The notes: a model not told the origin generated them from the letters alone. Positions 1-10,013 are shown, numbered from the stretch's first letter. The stretch is 64,000 nt of DNA from Sphaerolaimus hirsutus (GCA_964036195.1 OZ038453.1:930001-994000); one strand, 5' to 3'. Program-made: numbers and translations.

Positions 1-122
1 CACGGAAAATGCCCTGCGAAATGGCAACCGAGTTGCCATTTTGCAGGGCATTTTCCATGAATTTTGACACTTTGCGTGACATTTGACAATTTACATGGCT
101 TTTTACAGGGTCTGGGAATGGC
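1..122. repeat. Foldback element FB-1, right half at window edge
   Basis: Most of a hairpin element cut by the window start. Bases 1-32 end the left arm (GCCCTGCGAAATGGCAACCG) and 47-122 form the right arm, ending ACAGGGTCTGGGAATGGCAC. Complete copies at 12978-13150 and 31799-31971 show the missing left arm beginning CAGTCCCAGACCCTGTAAAA. Confidence 0.85.
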
Positions 123-334
123 ACTGGTTGGTGTCGCGCCTCCACTTTCAATCAGGTTTTTCAATTCCAACTTTCCGGCCTTCGGCAACCTGGAAATTTT
201 TTGCGATTTAAAAAAAATCCAATTTCCTGATAAATAATTGTAATTATATTCGATTGTATGTATTTGCATACAGTTTATGTGTCGGTATTGACAGCGCATA
301 CACTAGTTGACACGTGTGTCAACTGGGCAGTGCC

Positions 335-487
335 AAGCCCTGTAAAGTGTAAAGTAAAGTGTCAAATGTAAAGTCAAATGCAAAGTAAAGTGTCAATTGT
401 CATGCAAAGTTCAGTAATAAAATCTTTTCTTTTTTGTTTTGATTGACACTGTACATTGCATTTGACTTTACGTTTGACACTTCACTT
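335..487. repeat. Second foldback, GTAAAGTGTCAAATG type
   Basis: The left arm consists of reiterated GTAAAGT and GTGTCAAATG words and pairs with the right arm ending TTTGACACTTCACTTTA. An AT-rich loop lies near 415-440. It resembles FB-1 in its GTGTCAAATG words, so the two may be distantly related. Copies follow in every unit (about 13370, 20130, 32190, 43400 and 53050). It is directly followed by the left end of the PIF-like element at 490. Confidence 0.7.
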
Positions 488-489
488 TA

Positions 490-654
490 GACCCCGTTTA
501 CACGGATTTTTTGTGACGACTCGACAACAATAAAACGTTCAATAAGTTGAGTAAAACGTTCCTTATTCATTAGAAAAAGTGGTCAAGTATACCTTCTATC
601 TAGGCGAATATGCACGCCAAATTGCAGAATTGTGCTTGCAGCTCAAGAGTTATA
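490..654. mobile_element. PIF/Harbinger-like MITE, left end only
   Basis: Starts GACCCCGTTTACACGGATTT directly after TTA (487-489). The right end present in the intact copies (20772, 53690) is missing here: near 805-830 the sequence jumps to CTTTAAACAACTCACG. The same deletion product occurs in U2, U4 and U5, so the loss preceded block duplication. Confidence 0.7.
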
Positions 655-734
655 CCGTATTTCCTCAAATACCCCCCCCTCTCGGTAGCACTATGAAACA
701 ATCACCCCCCACGGGGTATTTCGAGGAAATACGG
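655..734. mobile_element. TA-flanked CCGTATTT MITE, 80 bp
   Basis: Begins CCGTATTTCCTCAAATACCC and ends with the inverse GGGTATTTCGAGGAAATACGG, with TA on both sides (653-654, 735-736). It is almost entirely terminal repeat, with an internal CCCC/GGGG core. Equivalent copies: 13689-13766, 20449-20525, 32510-32589, 45422-45501 and 53367-53443. TA duplication suggests Tc1/mariner-type mobilisation, but the transposase family is not proven. Confidence 0.8.
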
Positions 735-1030
735 TATATTTACATTCGAAAACATTTAGCTATTGTCGCAGGCTGTCGGAAGACTGTCCGACTACTGCAA
801 AAGTGTGTGTGTAGGGTCCTTTAAACAACTCACGCGCGTTTGATTACAGTCAAAAGTTGTTTCCCGAGTTTGCTAATCATTTTTGCCGGCTACGCTTGTT
901 TTTGTTGCTTTCGGGAAAAATTGACGAAATTTAGCGCTGGTACGAATGCTGAAATAAAAATAAAAAAAACAGTATTTATGTGTACGTTTCCTTGTATTTT
1001 TCGGGGGAAAACGATAAATGGTTTGAAAAT

Positions 1031-1320
1031 GGCGCCATACACTGGATGTCAACTGGTTTTAGTGTCAAGTCAATTTTGGTTCAATTTAGGTCACGGGACA
1101 ATTTTCAAGTGCACATGCGGCAATGTTGGAAAGAATCAATATGGCCATGTGCATTAATTGAACATAGTTTCATAGCCGTCAACGAAACTCTGAATGGAGA
1201 CGAGTTGACATCCGATGACTCCTGATGTCAACTGAGCTGACCGGTTTTTACATTAGGTTAATGTGTTGAACTAAAATCGAGTTGACACCAAACCCAGTTA
1301 ACATCCAGTGTGTGTGGCGC
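1031..1320. repeat. Inverted repeat around TGTCAAC words
   Basis: GGCGCCATACACTGGATGTC at the left pairs with CATCCAGTGTGTGTGGCGCC at the right, enclosing about 240 bp rich in GTTGACA/TGTCAAC. The arrangement recurs in each unit and single arms occur elsewhere (for example 12480-12513). It may be a decayed non-autonomous element. Short open frames across this part vary in length between units through small indels, which argues against a protein-coding role. Confidence 0.5.
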
Positions 1321-1509
1321 CAGTGGGCCAGTTTGGAAAGTGTAAAAAGTGTTTTTGAATGTGTTTAAGGACTTTTGACACTTTGCATGACATTAGATAT
1401 TTTACAGGGTTCGGGAGTGGATCCTGGTGGAAATTGCGCCAGTGGATAAGTGGCAAGAAAAGGTGATGCATCTTCAATGTTAAAATCAAAAGACGAGGAA
1501 AATGAATTA

Positions 1510-1947
1510 CCGTATTTCCTCGAAATACCCCCGGGGGGTTTATTGTTTCAGAGTGAGAATTTTGAGGGGGGGTTAAACGAGGGGGGGGGTATTTCGAGGG
1601 GGGGGTTTATTATTTCGCCAGAAATTTTTTGAAAACCAAGTACTAAATTGTCGTCTGAAACGTACGTCGAAAATGCAACAAAAATCGCCAGTTATAAGAC
1701 TCTAAGCACTTGTATAAGTGTGTAGATGTATAATCACTGTTCTCACATAACAGAGTCATCGTTTTTAACGTGTGTTTTGCATTACCCAGATGACAAACCG
1801 CAGCCTTTGTCATTTACGTTCTCTATACACTGAATTTGGGGGGGGGGTATTTCGAGGGGGGGGTTTATAAGTTCATAGTGTCCATTTTGAGGGGGGGTAT
1901 TTCGAGGGGGGGTATTTCGAGGGGGGGGGTATTTCGAGGAAATACGG
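1510..1947. mobile_element. TA-flanked CCGTATTT element with poly-G words
   Basis: Ends are CCGTATTTCCTCGAAATACC and its inverse. TA is present on both sides (1508-1509, 1948-1949). The empty site is seen in U2 (14538), U3, U5 and U6, which read GAATTAATGCAAATACC without the insert, so a TA target duplication is directly shown. The interior reiterates GGGGGGTATTTCGA. The only other filled copy is U4 33365-33802. Confidence 0.9.
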
Positions 1948-1958
1948 TAATGCAAATA

Positions 1959-2270
1959 CCGTATTTGCTTGAAAAATCCCCCTGGGGCATTATAATTTCC
2001 TCAGACATTTTTGATGGGGGAACTATTCGAGGGGGAAATTAATCAAGGGGGGAAATTACGATTTCGTCAAAATTTTCGAGCATGTTTCGATCAAGTCATT
2101 TCACGACATGTGCATCATTAACACACACAATAAAGTGCCATTTTTGTTAAAATTAGGCACAACAAATTGATCAAATCTCTTAAGGGGGAAGTATTCAAGG
2201 GGGCCTATTTTTTCCTCACTCGTCTTACAGGGGGGAATTATTTAAGGGGGCACTATTCAAGCAAATACGG
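1959..2270. mobile_element. TA-flanked CCGTATTTGCTTGAA element
   Basis: CCGTATTTGCTTGAA at the left matches TTCAAGCAAATACGG at the right. TA lies on both sides (1957-1958, 2271-2272). The interior carries GGGGGAAATTA and GGGGGAACTATTC words, echoing the subterminal sequence. Present in all six units. Confidence 0.85.
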
Positions 2271-2668
2271 TACTTGTAAACGTGCTGAATTTCCCCATGG
2301 TTGTGGACTGGCGGTAAGATTTCAAGTACTTAATATGGAGACACTTTATTTTACTTAACTTGAAAGTTATTGTACACTTTTACAAGTCACATATGTACCT
2401 ATTGAGAGTAAAGATATAATCTTACCTTGATGAAGTCTCGGAAAAAGTTTGTGTCTAATTGATACAACTGAAGTAAATTTACATCGGTAAAGTTTCTCTT
2501 AAATATTCAAGGCTGAGCGTATTTTCCGTATTTTAATTAAAATTTTCTTACGCTGGTTTCACGTTTTACTGATTGATGGGTCAAATGTACCTAATTTAAT
2601 GATGTGCATTTACGTTACGAGAAAGTATAAAACATTGGACAAAATTTAAATGGTTTCAGTGCCAATTA

Positions 2669-3026
2669 CCGTATTTCTTCTAATATAAGGGCGCCCCTCT
2701 TTTTTTCGTCAACTTTTCAGTAATTCTTTTTCATGTTCTACCAAGGTTTTTCAAAGTGTTACGTCACAGACAGTTCATAGAATGACGATACATAGAGTTC
2801 AGTACATTCAACATTTGAGGTTTAAATACCTAGCACCAAATCAATGGACCAAAGCCACTCAATCATAGCATCCGCTGATATATTTTCATTTTTTATGCAC
2901 TTGGCACAATTCCAACACTTTGTGTACCTTCTATTGAAGACCGCCCTTCTATTTATTTCGTGGCCCAAATTAAGTCGAAAAAGTGTACCTTCTATTAGAG
3001 ACGTCCTTCTATTAGCAATAATACGG
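2669..3026. mobile_element. TA-flanked CCGTATTTCTTCTAATA element
   Basis: Starts CCGTATTTCTTCTAATATAA and ends CTATTAGCAATAATACGG, with TA at 2667-2668 and 3027-3028. The interior repeats the word CCTTCTATTAGAGACG in several forms, again resembling the ends. Copies: 15259-15616, 22241-22648, 34524-34881, 47576-47933 and 55153-55560. Confidence 0.82.
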
Positions 3027-3287
3027 TAACAAGATAATTGCAGGTTGTCAAAATCGGCAATTTTGATGCGGCCGAAATTTTCCGCAACGTAAAATTGGGC
3101 CCACCTTTTTTGACGTCGGTTGCACTCCCGACGGCAGTTGTAACATTTTTATGCGATCAAATTGCACTAAATGGAGAAAACTAATAAACCCATCAATCGA
3201 ACTGGCGATAAGAAAGTGTCAAAAAATCACCCGGTAGAACGGCAGGTAGAAATCATGTTGGGAGTGTGCCAAAACACAAAAATAATA

Positions 3288-5174
3288 CCGTATTTCCTCG
3301 AAATACCCCCCGGGGGGTGATTGTTTCATAGTGGTCCCGAGAGGGGGGGATTAAACGAGGGGGGTATTTCGAGGGGGGGGGGGTATTATTTCGCCAGAAA
3401 TTTTTTCAAATCCTAGTACAAAATCGTCGTTTGTGATGTACACTGGGGTAGAAAAATGCATCAATAACTGACATGTATAGACTTCTGTAGACTAATAAAC
3501 ACCTTCCCGATCAAGTCCGGCCCCCAATTTTTTACTTTACTTCTGACGTCCTATCTACAGTTCTAGGACGCACCAGAAGCTGAAACTTGGGGTAGATATT
3601 GGTGCAACCCCCCTCTACTTCGCATGAATTGAAGGGGTCGCGGCGACCCCCTACAGGGTGGGTCGCCGAGTGCAAAAAAAATTTGCAGCTTTTTTAGTGT
3701 CCCACACAGGTCCGGCCCCCACTGATTTCTTACACTGCGGGTGCCGTACCTCCAGCTGTGGGAGGGGTATAAATCTAAAATTTTGGGGATGTGTCCCCTA
3801 CACCCCTCCCCTACTATACACTGGCCAGGCGGTTTTTGGCAACTCACCACAGTGTGGGGTGCAACGTTCAAAATTTAATAAAATGTTACTGTCCCACACA
3901 AGTACAGCATCCATATGAATTTCAAAAAATGGACACTTTTGTGTTGTTTAAACACTAATGTGGTTGACAATGTGGAATAAGCATGAAATATCCTCTAAAA
4001 ATATATTTTCCAACCTAAAACTGCCCAGCACATGAACCCCACCCCCCAAGTGGGTGACAAAAAAATCACTTTTCACAACTTTTTTATTAGACACTTGAAC
4101 TGCTGGTTTACAATAATTGATAGGTTAGGGTTAAAGGTTTCAAATTGTGTAAAGAACCTTACCTCCAAAATTCCTTCATAAGAAAATTTGCTGGGGGTAA
4201 ATTTAAAATCGTAAATTTTGCCTATTTTTGTTCCTGCAATGATGCCATTTTTACAATTTGAAATTCACCCCCAGCAAATTTTCTTATGAAGGCATTTGTG
4301 AGGTAAGGTTGTTTACACAATTTGAAACCTTTAACCCTTCCCTATAAATTATAGTAAACCAGCAGTTCAAGTGTCTAATAAAAAAGTTGTGAAAAGTGAT
4401 TTTTTTGTCAGCCACCCGGGGGGATAAGATTCATGTGGTGGGCGGTTTTGGGTGGGATAAAATATTTTAGCGGATATTTCAGGTTTATGTCACATTATCA
4501 AATGCTCAAGTGTTAAAACAACACAAAAGTGTTCATTTTTTTAAATGAAATTAGGTGCTGGACTTGTGTGGGACCGTAATGTTTTAACAAACTTTTATCG
4601 CTGTGCCCCACACTGTGGTGAGTTGCCAAAAACCGCCTGGCCAGTGTATAGTAGGGGAGGGGTGTTGGGGACACATCCCCAAAATTTTAGATTTATACCC
4701 CTCCCACAGCAGGAGATCCGGCACCCGCAGTGTAGGAAATCAAGTGGGGGCCGGACCTGTGCGGGACAGTGAAAACACCGCAATTTTTTTTCACATATAT
4801 GGCGACCCCCTCTATAGTGTATCGCCGCTGCCCCATTTATTCATGAGGGGTAGTGGGGGGTTGCGCCTATGTACCACCCAAGTTTTAGTTTTCCATCCCT
4901 CCCACAACCGGAGATATGGCCTGCGAAGTGAAAAAAAAATAGGCGGCCGGACTTGATCGGGAAGGTGTTTATTAGTGCGTAGATCGTATAAACACTGTTC
5001 TAACGTGATTCCGACATTGTTTTAACGTGTGTTCTGCACTACGCAGAACACAAACTGCAGTATTTGTCATGTACGTTCTCTTTACACTCAATCTGGGGGG
5101 GTATTTCGAGGGGGGGGGTGATTGTTTCATAATGGTCTCGAGAGAGGGGGGGGGGGTATTTCGAGGAAATACGG
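3288..5174. mobile_element. TA-flanked CCGTATTTCCTCG element, interrupted
   Basis: Outer ends CCGTATTTCCTCGAAATACC and the inverse, with TA at 3286-3287 and 5175-5176. The empty site is readable in U3 (about 23030) and U6 (about 55945) as AAAATATTAAACACATT. Uninterrupted copies in U2 (15905-16317) and U5 (48673-49087) are about 413 bp; here and in U4 a 1472-bp foldback sits inside. Confidence 0.88.
3498..4969. mobile_element. Long-arm foldback transposon, TA target
   Basis: AACACCTTCCCGATCAAGTC at the left is mirrored at the right end (GACTTGATCGGGAAGGTGTT). Complementarity extends through most of the element: arms of about 700 bp around a loop near 4200-4265. TA lies on both sides (3496-3497, 4970-4971) and U2/U5 show the empty site CTAATATTAG. 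Such long arms with a TA duplication fit a Tc1/mariner-like non-autonomous element. No transposase ORF is seen; the open frames are two mirror images of the arms. Confidence 0.87.
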
Positions 5175-5338
5175 TAAACACATTAAAAGCATCGATACAC
5201 CGTTTTTATCAATACAGTGTGGGCCTAGGGCCAATGCATTTGGTTCGTGGTAAGGGAATGCCATTTTTTCAATTTTCAAACGCTACAACGTATCATTGGT
5301 TTGTTTTAAAAATGGCCGTTACTTTTTTCTGCAATTAA

Positions 5339-5990
5339 TTGAGGCGTCCAATTCTAAAAGTCGACAAGTCCAAAATATGAAAATTTTGAGTTAGGCCCGG
5401 AAACGTCATCTGGGGCTACTCCCGCACATTTTTTTCATAATTTTCCATAAATTTTGTGACCTCACATGCCCATATGGCAAAATGCCAAATTTGACACTTT
5501 TAGGGATAAATGCAAAAAAATTGGGCAAGAAGTCGACAAGTCCACTTACCTTTTGGGCTAAAAGTCGACAAGTCCACCTTCCGCAGCCTTTTTTATGGGA
5601 AACAAACGCAAGAAATGTGATAAGTCCATCATGGACAAAGATTTCTAAAAGTCGACAAGTCCATAAATTTCCCATAAGGCAGGCGTTGCGCCGGCGGGAA
5701 CAAAAATGTTCTCGAGTGCAAAAAGTCGACAAGTGCATTTTCCTCCCCGAAACGGTTTTGTTCTGTCCGAGTAGAATTTTATAGACACCCAATTTTACCA
5801 TTATATTTACATAGAGAGCAGGGGCTGAAAATTCGACACTTTATTGTTAACATTTGGAACTTATTGTTGAGCATGAGAGAGCCCCATTGGACACGCACCA
5901 AGGACCTGGAATTGGAAATGAAACTTAAAATGCGATTTACTCAAAATCGCATTTTGTGGACTTGTCGACTTTTAGAATTAGACGCCTCAA
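5339..5990. mobile_element. TTGAGGCGTCC element, probable TTAA target
   Basis: Ends are TTGAGGCGTCCAATTCTAAA and its inverse TTTAGAATTAGACGCCTCAA. The left flank is TTAA (5335-5338); the right flank is degraded to TAAA here but intact in U2 and U5. AAAGTCGACAAGTCCA follows the terminal repeat and is repeated several times inside. TTAA would fit the piggyBac superfamily, yet the ends do not start with the usual CCC, so the class is uncertain. The open frames across it come from the repeated words, not from a recognisable protein. Confidence 0.75.
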
Positions 5991-6166
5991 TAAAATTACT
6001 ACGGTCGTTGTAATCTATCTCTCCGACTCAATTGTGCAAATTTTAGACCCTGCACACACCAGGTGCCACCCCCAGACCCTGTAAAATGCTCTGTAAAATG
6101 TCAAATGTCATGCAAAGTGTCTAAAGTCATGGAAAATGCCCTGCAAAATGGCAGCTCGGTTGGCAC

Positions 6167-6998
6167 TAGTGATGGAAAAGCACCAGAAAAAAGGGCGCCA
6201 GGCGCCAATGGCGCCATGGCGCCATTCGGAAACTGGGCGCCAAGCGCCAAGGGCGCCACAGAACATGGGTGCCAGGCGCCAAGGGCGCCACGGAAAGAGG
6301 GCGCCATGCTCAAAACGTGCAAACAACACACTGTGCAAACAACAAAAACAACAAACACATCTCCCTATAACTGTCATGCACACATTCACTTCGTTATCCA
6401 CGTTCTCCAGGATGTAGTGAACAAAAGGACTAGCAACGATTTTTGGATAAAGTCATACCCACGTTGAATTCCAACACGATGAAAATTGTCATTTGACAAA
6501 AAAGTGTATTCACTTCAATTATGTTTTCGACGTTTCCAGATGACGTTTCCGGGCCTAACTCGAAATTTTCATATTTGGACTTGTCGACTTTTAGAATTGG
6601 ACGCCTCAATTGTCATTTGACAAAAAAGTGTATTCACTTCAATTATGTTTTCTGTTCACAATTTTTTTTCTTCAAATGGACGAAAACGGAATTGCAGCGA
6701 TTTGAACCCGTTGATTTACGGGTTTGCATGTTAGACGGTCCATCATTCTCAGCTTCTGATCCGTCAGAAGTGTCTGACGAACTGTTGTACAAAAGATTTT
6801 CATCTAATCGCACCAGCTCGTAATTTTTCCAGCGAATTTCGTTCATGTACTGCTCGCTTTTTCATTTTTGTGCATTGATGCAGCACTCACCTTGAAACCC
6901 TGCTGGCGCCATTTTGGCGCCCTTTTAAGGCAGGGCGCCAGGCGCCAAGGGCGCCACGGAAACGGGCGCCAAGCGCCAATGGCGCCATTCCATCACTA
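6167..6998. mobile_element. hAT-A, TAGTGATGG ends, GGCGCC-rich, 832 bp
   Basis: Starts TAGTGATGGAA and ends TTCCATCACTA. The perfect 8-bp target duplication GTTGGCAC is at 6159-6166 and 6999-7006. Duplication size and the TAGTGATG-type end fit the hAT superfamily. Subterminal regions are arrays of GGCGCCAAGGGCGCC in both orientations; the middle (6310-6890) is AT-rich without a transposase. Copies in U2, U4 and U5 share the same flank, so this insertion is ancestral to the block duplication. This copy and that of U4 carry an extra ~125-bp insertion-duplication. Confidence 0.9.
6487..6652. repeat. 43-bp duplicated flank around a foreign fragment
   Basis: TTGTCATTTGACAAAAAAGTG...ATGTTTTC occurs at about 6487-6529 and again at about 6609-6652. 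The ~80 bp between them is an inverted end fragment of the TTGAGGCGTCC element (TTGGACTTGTCGACTTTTAG). U2 and U5 have the sequence once and no insert. The duplication is far too long for a transposase target site and looks like repair synthesis with filler. Confidence 0.75.
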
Positions 6999-7192
6999 GT
7001 TGGCACTCACCTCAACTCGGTAGCCAATTTGCAGGGCATTTTCCATGACTTTGACACTTTGCATGACATTTGACATTTTACAGGGTCTGGGACTGCCCCC
7101 AGTTGACAAGGAGATTGGTTGTCAACTGGGACTGGTTTCCATTCAAGTTGCGAATATTTGATGCGTCGCCCAACCAGGTTCAAATGCGCATA

Positions 7193-7620
7193 CCGTATTT
7201 CTTCTAATCGAACGACATACCTCCAACACAAGGTCATTACAGGTTTTGGCCCTTTTTTCACCCACCTACATAAACATAAAACGGCAACCTCCAATAGAAC
7301 GGCAGCTTCCAATAGAACGACAGGTATAAATTACGTTGTGAGTGTTTGAAGACGCACAGATGTTTGAAAAATGAGTGGTGTGGTGAGGACATAAACGTGT
7401 TCAGAATTATAATTCTGGGGTGGTTTTCACATTTGTTTTTTTGAATTCATGCTGTGATATAAAAATGTTGTTTCATCAAATGGACAATGTGTGAAAAGGA
7501 TTAGTGCAAAATTGAATGGCAGCCTAAAATAGAGACATACCTCTCATTGAACGGCACCTCCAATATAACGGCGGGTAAGTTAACGAAAAAATAAAACACC
7601 TTCAATTAGAAGAACTACGG
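7193..7620. mobile_element. TA-flanked CCGTATTTCTTCTAATCG element
   Basis: Starts CCGTATTTCTTCTAATCGAA after TA (7191-7192) and ends AATTAGAAGAACTACGG, followed by TG, which may be a mutated TA. The interior repeats CCAATAGAACGGCA and similar words. Copies: 18107-18553, 39048-39475 and 51029-51475. In U3 the right part is split by the 4.47-kb PIF-like composite. Confidence 0.78.
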
Positions 7621-7634
7621 TGCCAATATACCTA

Positions 7635-8041
7635 CCGTATTTACTCGAATAATTTCCCCAGGGAATTTTTTTTCGTCAGACATTTTTGAGGGGGGAATTA
7701 TTCAAGTGGATGGATTATTATTTCATCACAATTTTCAAGCATGTTTTTATCACACTACATACACATGTATGCCCTGTTTCCATCGGTAGTGCACATAACA
7801 TTGCATCTTTGCACTCCGATGTACTGCATTTCCATTCCATGAATCAAAGTACACACCGATCTTTTGCATGCTTTCACTTGATCGATTCGTTTTTGTTAAA
7901 AGAATGTGAATGATCTACCTTCCGTCATTGGGGGGGGGAATTATTCAAGCGGGGGAATTATTTTTCCTCACTCATCTAACACTGGGGAATTATTCGAGGG
8001 GGGAATTATTCAAGTGGGGGGAATTATTCGATTAAAAACGG
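7635..8041. mobile_element. TA-flanked CCGTATTTACTCGAA element
   Basis: Starts CCGTATTTACTCGAATAATT and ends ATTATTCGATTAAAAACGG, with TA on both sides (7633-7634, 8042-8043). The interior repeats GGGGGAATTATTCAAG. Copies: 18568-18979, 29442-29851, 39490-39902 and 51490-51898. Confidence 0.82.
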
Positions 8042-8230
8042 TAAATTGTTTTCCACTTTGGCGCATGTGCACTTCAAAATGGCCCCAATACTACCTATTT
8101 TCTCGCGTTTATTACCATTTTTGTGTGTGAAAAAGCGTATTCTCTACTATGAATTTCACGAAAATTTCTGACGAAATAATAAACCCCCCTCGAAATACCC
8201 CCCCCCCCCTCCAGAATGATGTACATCATG

Positions 8231-8666
8231 CAGGGGCGTACGCAGGGGGGGGCGGGGGGGGCGGCCGCCCCCCCCGTTCCCGGGCGGACATAAAAATTTG
8301 CCAGGAATGGCACTTTTCTACTGCAATTTTGTAGGCACTTTAAAAAATTTTTCCGCGCAAGCGCGCAAATCCCCACCCCATTGTTTAAATATGTATTTTT
8401 GGGAGCCTCAACAGCATTTCGAAAGTGCCAAACATGGTCTTAGTACTATACATAGGTCTTAATATACACCTTTATAGTATACGTTGGCGCCAGCGCCAAC
8501 GCCAATATTGCCATGGCGCTGGCGCCTACAACTGGCGCCAGCGCCATGGCTCGATTCCTATATTATAGGGCCAAATTTTAGGGGGGGGGGGGGGGCGCCG
8601 CCCCCCCCGCTCGCCGGGCTCCGTATACAATCCGCCCCCCCCGCTCAAAATCCTGCGTACGTCCTG
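8231..8666. mobile_element. hAT-H, CAGGGGCGTACGC ends, 436 bp
   Basis: Starts CAGGGGCGTACGCAGG and ends CCTGCGTACGTCCTG. The 8-bp duplication ACATCATG is at 8223-8230 and 8667-8674. CAGGGGCGTA-type ends with 8-bp duplications are characteristic of hAT. The interior has long G and C runs and a palindromic block of GGCGCCAGCGCCA words (8485-8550). No coding capacity. A second, independently inserted copy lies inverted at 48170-48612. Confidence 0.9.
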
Positions 8667-8745
8667 ACATCATGTATGCGATGTACATGATGTACTTATT
8701 ACTACTAATTTGCGTTGCAGATACACTTATACGCTCATTTGTGTA

Positions 8746-9893
8746 CAGGACCGATCACTCACATCCGACCATGAGCGATTTTTTTTAGAAAATTCTTCAC
8801 CACCCCAGAACTAGGGCATTTCGGCAAGGTCTGTTCCATGAAAAATAAAGTTCAAACATTTGCCTAAAAAAGTATATGGGCACCCCCCGCTGAAACCCAC
8901 CTTGGGCCGTGTAAATGGGCCATATATTTTTTAATATTCTTTTTGGCTGATCACTCAAGTCCAACTGCGAGTGATTATCAACTTAAATCCTGCTTTTCAA
9001 GGCCAAATTTTGGCCTGAAATACAGAACATGTTCATGGCGAATTGCCAAAATGCAACTTCAATGGCTTTTTTAGCGATAAAAATAGGATAATGATATTTT
9101 TTAGTTTGTATTGATTTGTATGGCGGAACGTACTTCGTCAGAATTTTTATCGCAGTAATTTTTAACGCTGCAAAATGAAGCTATGAAAACGCTTCCACAT
9201 TAAAGAGAAAGCCAGAGGCATTTTTTAAAAACTTTCCCCGCTCAAATGCCAAATATATCAAATTTGAGAACGTGTGAGGCGAACTTCGAAGATGTTACTT
9301 ATTTCGTTCTGGGAAGAAAATTAGTACTGAGGGAAATGTAGCGAGGTTTTTTAAATTTCACCTTGCGTTTTCTCAAATTTGATTTATTTGGCATTTGAGT
9401 GGGGAAAGTTTTAAAAAATTGCCTCTGGCTTTCTCTTTAATGTGGAAGTGTTTTCATAGCTTCGTTTTGCAGCATAAAAAATTGCTGCGATAAAAATTGT
9501 GACGAAGCGTGTTCCGCCATACAAATCAATACAAACTAAAAAAATATCATTATCCTATTTTTATCGCTAAAAAAGCCATTGAAGTTGCATTTGGCAATTC
9601 GCCATGAACATGCTCTGTATTTCAGGCCAAAATTCGGCCTTGAAAAGCAGGATTTTAGTTGATTATCACTCGCAGTCGGACTTGAGGGATCAGTCAAAAA
9701 GAGTATTAAAAAAATGTGGGCTGTATACACGGCCCAAGGTGGGTTCCAGCCAGGGGGTGCCCATATACTTTTTTAGACAAATGTTTGAACTTTATTTTTC
9801 ATGGAACAGACCCGGCCGATATGCCCTAGTTCGAGGGTAGTGAATGATTTTCTAAAAAAATCGCTCATGGTCGGATGTGACTGATCGGTCCTG
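8746..9893. mobile_element. Long-arm foldback transposon, CAGGACCGATCA ends
   Basis: CAGGACCGATCACTCACATC pairs with GATGTGACTGATCGGTCCTG, and complementarity continues for about 500 bp per arm to a loop near 9265-9385. TA is on both sides (8744-8745, 9894-9895); the inverse sequence near 25900 (GTACAATTGTACAC) gives the empty site. Fits a Tc1/mariner-like non-autonomous element. No transposase ORF. The arms contain CGTGTAAATGGGCC-like words also seen near 59880. Confidence 0.85.
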
Positions 9894-10013
9894 TACAGAT
9901 GTACATCTATAGCCCCAATACTACCTATTTTCTCGCGTTTATTACCATTTTTGTGTGTGAAAAAGCGTATTCTCTACTACGAATTTCATGAAAATTTCTG
10001 ACGAAATAATAAA

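Larger units (their letters stand above)
6071..7091. repeat. Foldback FB-1 with hAT-A in its tip
   Basis: Left arm 6071-6158 (CCCAGACCCTGTAAAATG...) and right arm 7007-7091 (...TACAGGGTCTGGG) are inverse to each other. The tip is split by hAT-A with its 8-bp duplication. Without the insert the element would be about 180 bp and nearly fully self-complementary. Confidence 0.85.

Noticed and set aside
487-830. Complete PIF-like element in U1
   Set aside because: Only the left TTA and terminal repeat are present; the right end seen at 20772 and 53690 is deleted.
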